Source of the DNA: Gymnopus androsaceus JB14
Taxonomy: Eukaryota > Basidiomycota > Agaricomycetes > Agaricales > Omphalotaceae
Reading direction: 5' to 3'
DNA length: 64,000 bases
Assembly (NCBI GenBank): GCA_009733575.1
Contig: ML769532.1
Location: 104,474 to 168,473, forward strand
Position numbers and translations under genes: made by a program. This document shows, in pieces, positions 1 to 11,491 of the stretch. How positions within the stretch are numbered: the stretch's first letter is position 1; every line of letters starts with the position of its first letter. Below the pieces are notes generated by a model. That model searched no databases. It was not told where the DNA came from and worked only from the letters and a program-made list of their open reading frames with translations.

Positions 1-592
1 AAGTGAAACAGAATAAGTAAATAGGAAAAGATAAAATACTGTCCATATATGTGTGTGTACTATGGTTTTGATTTGTCATTTCTCTGCCTTGTTCATTTGT
101 CTTCCTCAATTGGGTTGACCTTTGGGATTTTGGTCTGAATTGACTCAAGTCATTTGCCTTTTTACGAAGCTCACCAGTTCCTTTAGCAGAACAGCCCTCT
201 GAAGTATTCTATGTTATTCCTTGCCAATGGGAGGCTAGTTATTATTCCTATTTCCATGCAGTCTCAAGTCTAGATGCTTGGTAGCATATGGATCTTGGGA
301 AAACACTAAGGCTCAGATAGAGATTCTTCCTAGTCATTCCATGCTCCTGAAGTAGCTACAGCAAGTTTGGTCATGTGGCTGTGTTAGCTTGCTGCAACCA
401 TTTGCCTAAGTGCTTTCCAACAAGCGTCAACTTTGGGGGCACCAGTTAAGGTGCTTCCCCATCTTGGTCCACCTTGCTTTGTTTAATAAAATTGAGTATC
501 ATGAAGACTCCTTGGTGAGCTGATTGTGGAAACAATATCTCGGTTAAGACTTTGATCCCCTTGGGTATATCCTTTGATGGCCTAGCCTAGTA
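1..592. other. No gene or bounded element seen
   Basis: AT-rich sequence with no convincing reading frame and no paired terminal repeats. It is probably transposon-derived like its surroundings, but I could not bound anything in it. Confidence 0.4.
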
Positions 593-1787
593 GGATAATT
601 TTACTGAACAACCCCCTTGGCTGAAGTCTTATTTAACAACCCAGTTGAGGTCACATATGGTCACACATGGTTACATTGAGGTCACAACATATAAATTTGC
701 CTCAGAACTCAATTTTTTTTTTGTGAAGGTCAGAGATAATCTAGAGTCTTTATACTGTTAAGAGGCAGACAAGCTCAGTTGGCAGGTACAACCTCAGCAA
801 GGAGGGAATCAACCATCAAGAATGGGGGCAAGAACAATTGATTGATAACTTGTATCTACCTACTTTATATACAGGAGGCAGATAGGGGTACATGTGGTAT
901 GCAGAGCAGCTAGACAACCAATGGAAGGGTATTTACCCAACACTCCCATTTGTATGGCTGTGTAGCACAGGGAATAGACATACAATGAGCAATACCATTA
1001 GATCTGTGGGACAAAGAGGTTCCAAATGGATAGGGTGAGGTTGGGGGTGCATACATGCAATAAAATAATAAAGCATCACGGGGCTCCCACTGGAGCCAGC
1101 AACAGGGTAAACAACATCTGGAGCTCCCACTGGAACTGGTAATGGGTACAATGAGTGCTGTGATAAATAATGGGCATAGAAATTTGGCAATGAGCACAAC
1201 AAGTGCAGACAAACAATGGCATAGAAACATGGCAATGGCACACCAAGTGCAGACAAACAATGGGCGTAGAAACACAGTGATGAATGGGTACAGCAAGTGT
1301 CAATGGAAATGAGCACGGCAAGTATGGCAATGGGGATAAAGGCAAACAGGATCAGCAAGCATCCAGTCTCATAATCTGTTAAGAGGCAGACAAGCTCAGT
1401 TGGCAGGTACAACCTCAGTGAGGAGGGAATCAACCATTCGAGAATGGGGGAAAGAAAGATTGATTGATAACTTGTATCTACCTGCTTTATATATGGAAGC
1501 AGATAGGGGTTCATGTGGTGTGTGGAGCAGCCAGACAACCAATGGAAGGGTACTTACCCAGCATATATTTCAGATACTGCCACCAGCCCTATTTGGGAAA
1601 CTGAGCAGTTTGTGTTGCAGCTTAAGTAAGGTGAGGCATGAGGTGGTAGCTGACTTTTTTTTTTTTGAAAAAAACACACCCAAAAAAGTGTGACAAAAGT
1701 GTGATGGGGTTACCAAACTAGCTTTTGCAAAAATTTCCTTTTTTGGGAGGATTGTTGCCAGCAAGGGGTTGTTCAGTAGAATTATCC
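593..1787. mobile_element. MULE-like non-autonomous element, copy 1
   Basis: The element has inverted ends beginning GGATAATT and continuing into ACTGAACAACCCCCTTG. It is flanked by a 10-bp target duplication with one mismatch, TAGCCTAGTA at 583-592 and TAGCCCAGTA at 1788-1797. A 9-10-bp duplication is typical of Mutator-like elements, so the superfamily is inferred from the TSD only. The interior holds a direct repeat: the text around 768-960 recurs around 1378-1560. No transposase is recognisable, and the short minus-strand frames inside look fortuitous. A second copy lies at 28690-30211 and a shorter relative at 13805-14594. Confidence 0.75.
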
Positions 1788-1797
1788 TAGCCCAGTA

Positions 1798-3230
1798 CAG
1801 CCTGTATGTGGGCTCGTTTATCTGCTTTGGTCAGCAACTTGTTAACCAACAAGCTTGCCTCTCTATACCATACCATGCATATGACTTTGATCAAGGCACA
1901 TTCACAAAGTTAAGTATGGTACCATTACACATACCATTACTCTGCAACCTCTTGGGTATAACTAGGCCCTTGATGGATTTTAACTATCAGCTCAGGCTCA
2001 CTATAGTTCTCTTATTGACCGTGTTTATTACAAACAGAACTTAAAATTATCAGTTCTGCATAGTTCTAGCCTTAGCTGAAAAATTGGTGTATCAGTGGGT
2101 TCTGTACCAAGCTGTACAGCTCTGTACAGAACACCCAGGTTTTGCTGATGCAGATAGACCATTCTGGCCTCCCATGGTAAAATCTGGAAGCTGCTTTGCA
2201 ACTACAGTAGTCTACATAGTTCAGGTAATTCCTGTAGTCATATAGCAAGGTCCCTGCTACAGATTCCTGTAGCTGTAGACTAGTTACTGTAGACTGCTGT
2301 AAATAAGCACATCCCATTCAATTTCAGGATTTATTACAATCCTAAGAATATATTTATTGTATGTGTATGCTATCATATACATTCTACATTTTTGGAGCAG
2401 TAACTATGAATGAAATGCAGGTTTAAGTAGTCTCTTATAAACAGACAACTACATGATCGTAACGATGTGTAGAGAGTCTGTCACCTAAGGCGGATCATTT
2501 GGGCACTTGTATTTAGACGCCGATATCTGATGTAATCTCCTCCGATCCGACTCGGACGACTCGGAACGCTGCCAAAACACTGTATTCCTCCAACATTCCT
2601 CCAATCTGCTGCATTGCGAAAGCATCAATACATTGAGTTTTGGTTCTTAAATGACTTTCTTGAGTCAAGGGCTTAATGTGAATAAATTCATCGCAAGTTT
2701 GCTATTAGAAGAGAGTGAGTATACTTGGTGTTAATTTTTGGTTAATTTCGGCCATTGTTCCAAGGGAAAGTGAAGATTTGGAGTGTTAGACATTCATAAG
2801 GCAGTATTACACTGGCAGGAAGCCATAAAACAACTTAAGTGCAGTGTTGAACATTGAAACAAAGACACTGGTATGGTTTCGGCAGGGCGCCAAGATTATG
2901 TAAGATTAGTAATAAGACACAAGTGCCCAAGCGGCCGATACTTAAAAAATAGACTAAGGTTTAAGAGATGAAACCAGATGTGCAATGTTCAATTACAGCA
3001 GTCTGCAGATAAACAAGAGTACTTATGTTCTAGAAAACTTGAGGATACTACTTGCGAGGCTATGAATTAGAAGGAAAGCATAGTTTAACTCACAGGAAGA
3101 TGTTTTGCTGTTGGCTGCTGCACTTGTTGAACAATCAGTCAAAGTGTACATTATTGAGTATGAGTCCCACTGGAGATTACAGTCTCCAGTCTTGTTTTAT
3201 TGACATTCATTTTTCCTTGCAGCATTGTTT
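1798..3230. other. Gene-free repeat debris
   Basis: No gene seen. The stretch ACACCCAGGTTTTGCTGATG ending at 2150 is the right end of a CATCAG-family element whose left end is not visible. Near 2490-2940 two inverted blocks sharing TTGGGCACTTGT suggest a further decayed MITE, but no target duplication could be assigned. Confidence 0.4.
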
Positions 3231-3238
3231 CTTCCATC

Positions 3239-3814
3239 TAGTGATGTGCCGGCTCTGCCTAAAAGCCCTAGGCCGGCCAAGCTGAAGCCAAGCTGTGACC
3301 TTTGGCCTGGCCTCAGTTTTTGAAAGCTGTGAGCCGGGGCTTTTCAGCATACAGTGTAAGGGTGTTTATGCAGCTTTAAATGCCACTTTGAGTCTAGTTT
3401 TATGCAAATAAAATCTAATTTTAAGTTTGCTCAATTCTTTAAATCAAATTTCCCTCATCTCAGCCTTTTGTTGATGCAAGTTGGCTTGATCTGAAAATAT
3501 TCCCACAGTCTTTATATCCATTGCACATTCCCTTTTCTCTTTTTTTCCTATCCTATTTCACAATTATATTCTCTTAGGCAAAGTATTTCAAGTACAGTAC
3601 ACTAAATACAACTTGTGTCACAAAGATTTATACTTTGTTACCCTATATAGAAAATCTGTACAGCCACCTGAAAAGCCCTGGCTTAGGCCAAAGCCAGGCT
3701 GGGCCAAGCTGGAGCCATGGGGTAGGGCCCGGCCTCACTTTTGGAAAGCCAAAGCCCCAGCCCACCAGGCCAAAGCCAAGGCTCATAGGCCAAAGCTGGG
3801 CCGGCACATCACTA
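3239..3814. mobile_element. hAT-like MITE (TAGTGATGTGCCGGC ends)
   Basis: Ends are TAGTGATGTGCCGGC and its reverse complement. An exact 8-bp duplication CTTCCATC flanks it at 3231-3238 and 3815-3822. The 8-bp TSD and TA-G type ends fit the hAT superfamily. The subterminal regions are rich in GGCC/AAGCC words (around 3270-3330 and 3670-3800), and the middle is AT-rich and non-coding. Its right TSD ends ten bases before the left end of the next element (3832). Confidence 0.8.
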
Positions 3815-3831
3815 CTTCCATCTCAAACACA

Positions 3832-5383
3832 CATCAGCAAAACCTGGGTGTACTGGGCAGCACTGGATAGTGCTATCCAGCACTCATAGCACCTCATAGC
3901 ACCCATAGCAAGGTCCCCATCTATCTAGGGTTTTAAGCTCCAATTCAATGAACTGCAAATAAACTGTGAATTGCATTGGATTGCACTGGAAAATGCACTG
4001 CTGAAGGCTGCACTGATGCGCAGTTTAAATCAGTGCCAGTTCATGGTGCATTCAATTTTGAAAATTACTTAAACTGCCTTGCATCAGTTTAAATCTGTGC
4101 AAATTAATACTAATACAAACAGAGCTTTGAGTACTCTTATCATGCTGAAATTACATTTCCAATAGTATATACAGGACATTTACGAGCTGGGTTGGCATTA
4201 TTATGCTGAGGTACTCTATCTTTACTATTTAGATGCCAGAATGACCAGTTCAAGCCAGTTTAAATTGTGAATTGCATTGAACTGCACTGAAAAATGCACT
4301 GCTAAAGATTGCACTGATGGACCATTTAAACCAGTGCCAGTTACAGTTCATCCAGGTTTCAAAAAATCTTGCACTGGTGCAATTCATGATTCATTGGAAA
4401 TTTAGCAAATAAACTGAATTGAATAGGACCTTAAAACCCTACATCTATCCAGAGCTATGGATCACTATGGATTGCTATGAGCTGCTATGGGTTGCTATGG
4501 ATTTTGCACATCATCACATCTGTCAGTCTTTTAATTCATATACTGTACCATTTCAATTGAGCGTTCAGTCATGCATCATGGTCACCTCTGAACTGAACTA
4601 GAATCCACATTCATCATGCATCATATGGGCCTCTGAACCTGGGTGGAATTCATCATTTTGTGCATAAATAATCAAATTTTTCTTTTCTTTTTGTTTGCAG
4701 CTGGATTTTTTGCATGACACAGTCCCATTGGGTATCAAAGGAAGTTTATTATCCATTTCCCGGCTCACAAGAAACTTTTAGTGCATGTTTCACTCTGAAA
4801 AAGTATCCACTCAATGGTGAACTGAACTCAAAGTTTTTTGCATCATGCATCATTGACAACAGGGAACTAATGAACTGTTGGTGTCAATGCATCATGCGTC
4901 ATCCTGGATGAATGCTTGATCAAAATGCTACAGTATATGACATTCTTGGAATTGTTTCTCTCGCTTGCGAGACCAAATAATTATAATAAATCATATATAT
5001 TGTCAGATTAGTAGTACATAGTAGGATAGTTTACCAAAACAGAGCTACAATAACTAGTAAATAACATAGATAAAGCTACAGTATAGCATGCAATGCTTGA
5101 TTAGATATTGAACAAGGTTGAAGGCTTGAATGCAAAATCACCAAGAACACCAAGCCAAAGCAATTCAGAACCAACTTAGAAAAAAAAAGAAGTTTGGGAG
5201 GGAAGGAAGGGAGCTTCAATGGGGAAGTTATGACAACTCACCAATGCTATATACTATTGACAGAAGAGAGTGACAGCTGGCTCAAGTACTCAGTGATCTC
5301 ATAGCAGCTCATAGCACTATGGTTGCTATGGCTTGCTATAGATTGCTATAGCTGCTATGACCTTCACCCAGGTTTTGCTGATG
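3832..5383. mobile_element. CATCAG-family element F1, interrupted by a hAT MITE
   Basis: Starts CATCAGCAAAACCTGGG and ends with the inverted form CCCAGGTTTTGCTGATG. It is flanked by a 2-bp duplication CA. Subterminal minisatellite-like words CATAGCACC and GCTATGG are characteristic of this subfamily and recur in copies at 6098-6729 and 13045-14838. A hAT-like MITE (3926-4441) splits the left subterminal region. There is no coding capacity. The superfamily is uncertain; a 2-bp TSD of variable sequence would be compatible with CACTA/CMC-type transposases. Confidence 0.75.
3926..4441. mobile_element. hAT-like MITE (TAGGGTTTTAAG ends) nested in F1
   Basis: Ends TAGGGTTTTAAG / CTTAAAACCCTA. An exact 8-bp duplication CATCTATC lies at 3918-3925 and 4442-4449. 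The copy at 6098-6729 has the uninterrupted site (CCCCATCTATCCAGAGC near 6190), so the insertion point is confirmed within this window. The interior repeats words such as TGAATTGCATTG and is non-coding. Confidence 0.85.
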
Positions 5384-6097
5384 CATATTAGATTCTGATT
5401 CATTTCAATACCCCACTTATATTATTTCAATCAAGTTACACATTAGTACAACTGACAGGCTGCACCTAGATTGGTTGTTACAGACTATTATACTTACAGT
5501 TAAAGACCATTATCTTATACAAGAAATCAATACATCATCAATATCGGTGCATCCAGTCAGTTTCAGAAAGAATGCTTGCAGGATAAAATGTTCATATTAC
5601 ATTAGAGAACCCACCTGAATAATCTCAAAATTCTTCGAATTTTTTTTGATTCATAGATCGCAGAAAAACATTGTATAACATGGCAATCTCATTTACATCA
5701 AAATCCCACCCTTTTTGGCATCTCCATGGCAACGAGCATACAAGGTCCTAATAACATCTATGGTGCTAAAAACATCAATTCAATGTCCTAGAATAATACT
5801 CAGTTATCCTAAATCAAACCCACATTTTTGGTGGGTTTCTATGCATAGAAAAAGTTTGTATAAGTAAGTGATCTCATATAACAGACCAATCTCTAACTGT
5901 ATATGGACTATCCTCACTCCTCACCTTCAGTTGTTTGACATCTATTTACTTGTGTCAACCTGAGGCTTACTTCTCATTTTGTTCAACAGCACTGCACTTA
6001 GAAACATTGGGAGGAGCAAGGTGGATGGGTAAGCAAGAGAGTTGAAGTGCCAAAGAAATTTGCTGAAGCTAGACTTAAGTACTCTGCTTGTACTCCA
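5384..6097. other. No gene seen
   Basis: AT-rich spacer between two CATCAG-family elements. No coding frame, RNA gene or paired repeat was recognised. Confidence 0.4.
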
Positions 6098-6729
6098 CAT
6101 CAGCAAAACCTGGGTGTACTGGACAGCGCTGGATAGCGCTATCCAGCACTCATAGCACCCATAGCACCCATAGCACCCATAGCAAGGTCCCCATCTATCC
6201 AGAGCTATGGATCACTATGAGCTGCTATGGGTTGCTATGGATTTTGCATTTCACGGCACATCATCATATCATCTGTCAGTCTTTCAATTCATTTTTTCGT
6301 TGTCCTCAGAATTGTTTCTCTCACTTGCGAGACCAAATAATTATGTTAAATCATATATATTGTCAGATTAGTAGTACATAGTAGGATAGTTTACTAAAAC
6401 AGAGCTATGGTAACTAGTATATAGCATAGATAAAGTTATAGTATAGTATGCAATGCTTAATTAGATATTGAACATGATTGAACAGCTTGAATGAAACTCA
6501 CTGAGAACACCAAGCCAAAGCAACTCAGAAACAACTTAGAAAAAAAAAGAAGTTTGGGAGGGAAGGAAGGGAACTTGGGGAAGTTACAATGACTCATCAA
6601 TGCTATATACTATTGACGGAAGAGAGTGACAGCTGGCTCGAGTACTTGGTGATCTCATAGCAGCTCATAGCACTTCATAGCACTATGGCTGCTATAGCTG
6701 CTATGACCTTCACCCAGGTTTTGCTGATG
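6098..6729. mobile_element. CATCAG-family element F2 (uninterrupted)
   Basis: A 632-bp copy with ends CATCAGCAAAACCTGGGTG and its inverse, flanked by CA on both sides. It is the best intact reference for this subfamily, because F1 and F3 both carry later insertions. Its subterminal region shows tandem CATAGCACC units. It is non-coding. Confidence 0.8.
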
Positions 6730-6934
6730 CAAACTCTTTGTGACACACATGGTAGGTTTGTCTCTTGATCCACTAGCAATCAAAGTTTGATCAAAGTGTC
6801 AAACTGACTTGGAGATTTGAAATCAAATCACTTGAGTAGGGCTTGGCACTGTATCTGTATGATACACTTATGGGTACTGTAATATGAAACCATACCTGTA
6901 CCATCATTGGTTTGAGGCTTTCCAAAGATAGTGT

Positions 6935-8281
6935 GGGTACAGTGATGGTGAAATCAAAGCCGCACCCTGATTTGGAAACCATATACGTAACCGGCGCTTA
7001 CACACGGAGAAAGTCTACCTCTTCGCAAAAATCAGCCATTTTTGAGTATATACAGCCTGTATTGATACTAGGAATGGTGTAAAATATAGTAGACAGATGT
7101 TATAATACAGTATGGCCCAAAAAAGTGACCCAAAAGCATGCAAAACAGTTGGATTAACAAAAAAGTAAGCAGATGATGTTGGAAAACTAATACTTCAGCC
7201 AATGACCTCGGTTTGCCAAAAGCATTTGGATGCGGTTAGGGAATGCAGCATAGAGCTTTTGGACATAGTTGTTGAAGTCAGCGCTGTACCAAATGCTTTC
7301 AAGGGCAGCCCAAAGTTGTGTTTGGGAACATGGTGCCGGATTCATTTTCTCGAGATGTTGCTCAAGCTCCACCCATGCATTTTCGATAGGACTAATATCC
7401 GGAGACTTTGATGGCCACTTGAGAATGTAAATGCCATGGTCTTTGAACCATTTCTGAGTGGCTCGAGCCATATGTTTGGGATCATTATCCTGCTGGAAGA
7501 TCCACCGGTGTCCTTCATATCTGGAATCTTGAACACTTGGAAGCAGGGAGTCCTGGAAATCTATTAGCTTGAAGTAGACACTGGAAGCAAAGGACACGCA
7601 CCTCTAAAATCTTCATATAGACAAACCTGTCCATGATACCCTCAATACAATGAAGCTTTCCGACACTATTTTTATGAATATAACCCCAAACCATTACTGA
7701 GCCTTGTCTCACTGTGAGACTAGAGTCTCAGTCAGTGGTTCCTGAGATTTGTATCTACGGCACCAGCAAAGGCCATCGGAGCCTCCTGCAAGCACAAATT
7801 TGGACTTGTCGGATATCATCACCCAATACTGATCCCAACCAGTGGCAGTGCTCCAGTCCTGCCAGGTTCGAGCAAAAGCAAGGTGCTCTGCAAAATTTTG
7901 AGCACTGAGGATAACTTTACGGCAACGGACAAATCCTACAAGCCCTGCCTTATGAAGCTTGTCGTGAACTGTGCATTGAGACACTCCTGGAAACCGTTTC
8001 CACTGAAGGTCAGCACCATCGGTTGCATCTCCATTATCCAGGTCAGCAATTCCTTGGGCAAAATCTTCTTTGGAGATAGCAGGCAGGCGACCTCAACAAG
8101 ACTTTTTGTAGTAGCACCCTAGGAGGATTATACAGCATTTGGTAGGTGTTACTTTGGCTGGAGGGAGCCCAATGGCCTTTTTGCGTGCAGTCATGGGCAA
8201 AACAAAAAAGTTTAGCGCCAGTTACATATATGGTTTCCAAATCAGGGGTGTGGGTTTGATTTTGCCATCACTGTATGGGAT
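6935..8281 (-). pseudogene. Degenerate Tc1-type transposase element (DD34E)
   Basis: Inverted blocks at 6935-6998 and 8213-8281 (core TTTGGAAACCATATA) bracket minus-strand transposase remnants read in several frames between about 8150 and 7187. Recognisable pieces in order are a helix-turn-helix-like segment (VHDKLHKAGLVG), the first catalytic Asp in WVMISDKSKF, the second in FQQDNDPKH, and the Glu in SPDISPIENAW. The spacing between the second Asp and the Glu is 34 residues, diagnostic of Tc1. At least two frame changes and in-frame stops make it non-functional. A hAT-like MITE (8342-8917) sits just beyond the right inverted block. The true element ends may lie further out, since weaker similarity continues towards 6838 and 8340. 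Confidence 0.8.
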
Positions 8282-8341
8282 GGTTGTGCACATATCACCC
8301 ATTATACCTGTATTACAGGTAATATGGGCACTCCATACCTG

Positions 8342-8917
8342 TAGGGCTCTTCACCGTATCCGTACCCATACGGATACGGACGGTACGGTACGGAGAAATT
8401 CCGTACCGTAGCTGCTCGAAGCTTTCCGTATACGGTACGGAAAAATACGCCGTATACGCCGTAATACGGGACGTAGCACCCAATTTTAAAAAACAATCGG
8501 ACAGGGTGAGTTTTGGGCCAATTATTGGCTTTCATTTGGAGTGCATGCCACAATAGTCTTGATTAAGCATTAAATACATGTTTTCAAGATGCTTAAAGAA
8601 TATTTTGCATACTAAAATCTGTGTCACACTAAGTCACAATCACGTCTAAGCTCTCGTTGTTCAATATTTGAGCGGTATAAGTCCCAAATGTGAATATATG
8701 CGGCATGTGCATGCTTTATATCTTCTTTTCAAACATAAAACAAACTATATAGTGGTAGGATACCTTAGGATACTGAGTTTAATGCCGAGAATATAAATGG
8801 TCCGTATACGCCGTATACGGCCGTATTTTTCCCGTACCGTACCGTAGCCCAAAGAAATTCGACCGTAATACGGAAAAAACTCCGTACCGTATACGGTACG
8901 TACGGTGAAGAGCCCTA
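8342..8917. mobile_element. hAT-like MITE (TAGGGCTCTTCACCG ends), copy 1
   Basis: Ends TAGGGCTCTTCACCGTAT and inverse. Exact 8-bp duplication CATACCTG at 8334-8341 and 8918-8925. The subterminal regions are dense arrays of CGTACCGTA/TACGGTACGG words, which could act as transposase binding sites (inference). The middle is AT-rich and non-coding. A second copy is at 26910-27481. Confidence 0.88.
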
Positions 8918-9284
8918 CATACCTGGAATGTATTAATTTTTTGAATAAAAATTGCAATAATGGAATTGTTGAAATAACAAAGTTATATTTACTCTGTACT
9001 ACAGAAGCAAACCCCCAGGCAAAAATTTTTAATTTTTCAGTGGCCTGGAGTAGGTTTCAGCCTTAGGTTTGTTAAAATATAATATCTAGATTGCATTTAC
9101 ATACAATTGAGTTGCTTGTGCTACATCTTTTACCCAAAATAAAATTAAAAGCCAAAATTCACCAAAAACTCAAAAATGTATGGATGGTCCCTTGTACTAT
9201 GTGGCCAACTTTCATGATTGCACTGTGATTGCGCTGGAAAGCAGTCAAAGATATTATAATGTGCTCAGCAGGTTGTTCACCAAC

Positions 9285-9435
9285 CCAGTGGTAAGGATAG
9301 AGCTGCGGACCAGTTGGTCCGAGCAATGAAAAAAAAACAATACCGCCAGCCAGCGGTAAGGATAGAGCTGCGGACCAGTTGGTCCGAGCAATGAAAAAAA
9401 ACAATACTGCCAGCCAGCGGTAAGGATAGAGCTTG
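9285..9435. repeat. Tandem ~66-bp repeat, inverted counterpart at ~10715-10870
   Basis: The unit contains GGTAAGGATAGAGCTGCGG, then CCAGTTGGTCCGAGCAATG, an A-rich tract, and CAATACCGCCAGCCAGC. It occurs about two and a half times in direct tandem. The same words appear in inverted orientation at about 10715-10870, so they form subterminal repeats of a larger inverted structure. Confidence 0.7.
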
Positions 9436-9772
9436 CGAAGAAAACAAGACCTTATGCCGAGGAAGCTCCCGCGATTCGGTGGGAAACAAAGAAGGACTGG
9501 AGTCCAGAATCAAAAAGATTCTCTTATCGGGCTAGTGAGCCCGACGAGACCTGCAACGACAGGTTCCTTCATGAGGGCTATATGTAGCCCTGACATGGCC
9601 AGCATCCCTCTGGGCTTGTCTTGATTGCATCGGGTGATGCAAGGAACTGAGCGATAGAGGCTCACCAAGGAAAGACTCAAAAAACCAATGTAAAATTGGC
9701 GGCGATGAGAGTCAGGATCAAGACGACTGAGTGCCTAGATGCCGAGTCTCTTGCCATGCTCAGCTTATCCTC
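9436..9772. repeat. ~335-bp direct repeat left of the gap
   Basis: This stretch recurs almost identically at 10358-10692, immediately after the assembly gap, so the gap probably hides further tandem units. It contains a run of small perfect stems such as GGACT/AGTCC, CGGGCT/AGCCCG, AGGGCTA/TAGCCCT and TGCATC/GATGCA. A diverged relative at about 30470-30600 keeps a similar reading frame (ending PSGFVLT versus PSGLVLI), so the repeat may derive from an old coding segment. I do not recognise the protein. Confidence 0.7.
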
Positions 9773-10357
9773 NNNNNNNNNNNNNNNNNNNNNNNNNNNN
9801 NNNNNNNNNNNNNNNNNNNNNNNNNNNNNNNNNNNNNNNNNNNNNNNNNNNNNNNNNNNNNNNNNNNNNNNNNNNNNNNNNNNNNNNNNNNNNNNNNNNN
9901 NNNNNNNNNNNNNNNNNNNNNNNNNNNNNNNNNNNNNNNNNNNNNNNNNNNNNNNNNNNNNNNNNNNNNNNNNNNNNNNNNNNNNNNNNNNNNNNNNNNN
10001 NNNNNNNNNNNNNNNNNNNNNNNNNNNNNNNNNNNNNNNNNNNNNNNNNNNNNNNNNNNNNNNNNNNNNNNNNNNNNNNNNNNNNNNNNNNNNNNNNNNN
10101 NNNNNNNNNNNNNNNNNNNNNNNNNNNNNNNNNNNNNNNNNNNNNNNNNNNNNNNNNNNNNNNNNNNNNNNNNNNNNNNNNNNNNNNNNNNNNNNNNNNN
10201 NNNNNNNNNNNNNNNNNNNNNNNNNNNNNNNNNNNNNNNNNNNNNNNNNNNNNNNNNNNNNNNNNNNNNNNNNNNNNNNNNNNNNNNNNNNNNNNNNNNN
10301 NNNNNNNNNNNNNNNNNNNNNNNNNNNNNNNNNNNNNNNNNNNNNNNNNNNNNNNNN
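9773..10357. other. Assembly gap (585 N)
   Basis: Run of N between two near-identical direct repeat copies. Reading frames drawn across it are meaningless, and the gap length may be arbitrary. Confidence 0.99.
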
Positions 10358-10692
10358 GAAAACAAGACTTATGCCGGGGAAGCTCCCGCGATTCGGTGGG
10401 AAACAAAGAAGGACTGGAGTCCAGAATCAAAAAGATTCTCTTATCGGGCTAGTGAGCCCGACGAGACCTGCAACGACAGGTTCCTTCATGAGGGCTATAT
10501 GTAGCCCTGACATGGCCAGCATCCCCTCTGGGCTTGTCTTGATTGCATCGGGTGATGCAAGGAACTGAGCGATAGAGGCTCACCAAGGAAAGACTCAAAA
10601 AACCAATGTAAATTTGCGGCGATGAGAGTCAGGATCAAGACGACTGAGTGCCTAGATGCCGAGTCTCTTGCCATGCTCAGCTTATCCTCTGA
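10358..10692. repeat. ~335-bp direct repeat right of the gap
   Basis: Second copy of the unit at 9436-9772, differing by a few substitutions and single-base indels. It continues into the inverted tandem-repeat block that closes the element near 10870. Confidence 0.7.
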
Positions 10693-11491
10693 TAAGCGCA
10701 CCTTGCTAGCTTATCGCGGGTATTGTTTTTTTCCTTTGCTTGAACCAACTGGTTCACAGTCTATCCTTACCACTGGTTAGTGGTATTGTTTTTATTATTT
10801 TTATCCTTTTTATTCTTTGCTTGGACCAACTGGTCTGCAGCTCTATTCTCACTGCTGGTTGATGGTACTAATCTTCATTTTATTAATGGTCCTCTCAAAA
10901 TAGCTTCAACCATCTATCCAGAGCATCACTCTGTCTGGGTGTTGGTCCCGTGTTCCCTTTCCATCTTCTCTCCTCCTTGTGCTCTCGGGTTGGAGCTCTG
11001 CTCTGGTTGGGACTGCAAGCACTCGGAGTCCACGGGTGGGAACGCAGGCCAAGCCCCAGCCAAACCACAATTCTATGTATGTATGGGAACATATTGTATG
11101 ATTCCCATACCTCTACTCTACACTGAACGGAGTGCACCCAGCTTATACAAGTGATTTGGGTCATGCATTTTAAGTTCAATCAACAGTCACATGCGATTTT
11201 TCGCCTGGGGGTTTTTAGCACTTTTTTATGAACAGAAGTAATTGATTTATGTAGATACTAAATATGCCCGGAAAAATCTGAAAAAATTTGGACACAATGC
11301 GAGGGTGCATATTTCTGCAAAACTTTTCACCTGGGGGTTTGCTTCTGTATCTATGGAACATTTTCTTGCTGTCTCTGCAACTTGAATGTAATCCTTTTTT
11401 ACTAACACCACATACATGACATCATACTATCTCACAGCTAGTGTTTCCAGTTGCTTGGCTCCAAGCTGGCTACTAATCAGCAAACCCTGTA

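Larger units (their letters stand above)
9002..11347. mobile_element. TA-flanked element with CAGAAGCAAACCCCCAGG ends
   Basis: The left end CAGAAGCAAACCCCCAGG at 9002 is matched by its inverse ending at 11347, and both are bordered by TA. This suggests a Tc1/mariner-type TA target. The interior is composite: inverted blocks of a tandem repeat (9285-9435 and about 10715-10870), a direct repeat flanking the assembly gap, and otherwise AT-rich DNA. Whether the interior tandem-repeat block is itself a separate nested element is unresolved. A relative with similar termini is at 11492-12149. Confidence 0.55.

Noticed and set aside
910..1538. Minus-strand hydrophobic reading frames (also repeated at 29373-29852)
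   Set aside because: They lie inside a MULE-like MITE, overlap in all frames, and have low-complexity composition caused by short DNA repeats.
8302..8957. Frames rich in RYG/VPYRP-type repeats
   Set aside because: They are translations of the CGTACCGTA subterminal arrays of a hAT-like MITE.
9436..9772. Possible self-cleaving ribozyme or group I intron
   Set aside because: Several stems are present, but no hammerhead core (CTGATGA..GAAA) or convincing P/Q/R/S elements of group I introns could be found.
9696..10568. Long open frames crossing the N run
   Set aside because: They exist only because N is read as open codons; the flanking sequence is a direct repeat, not a gene.
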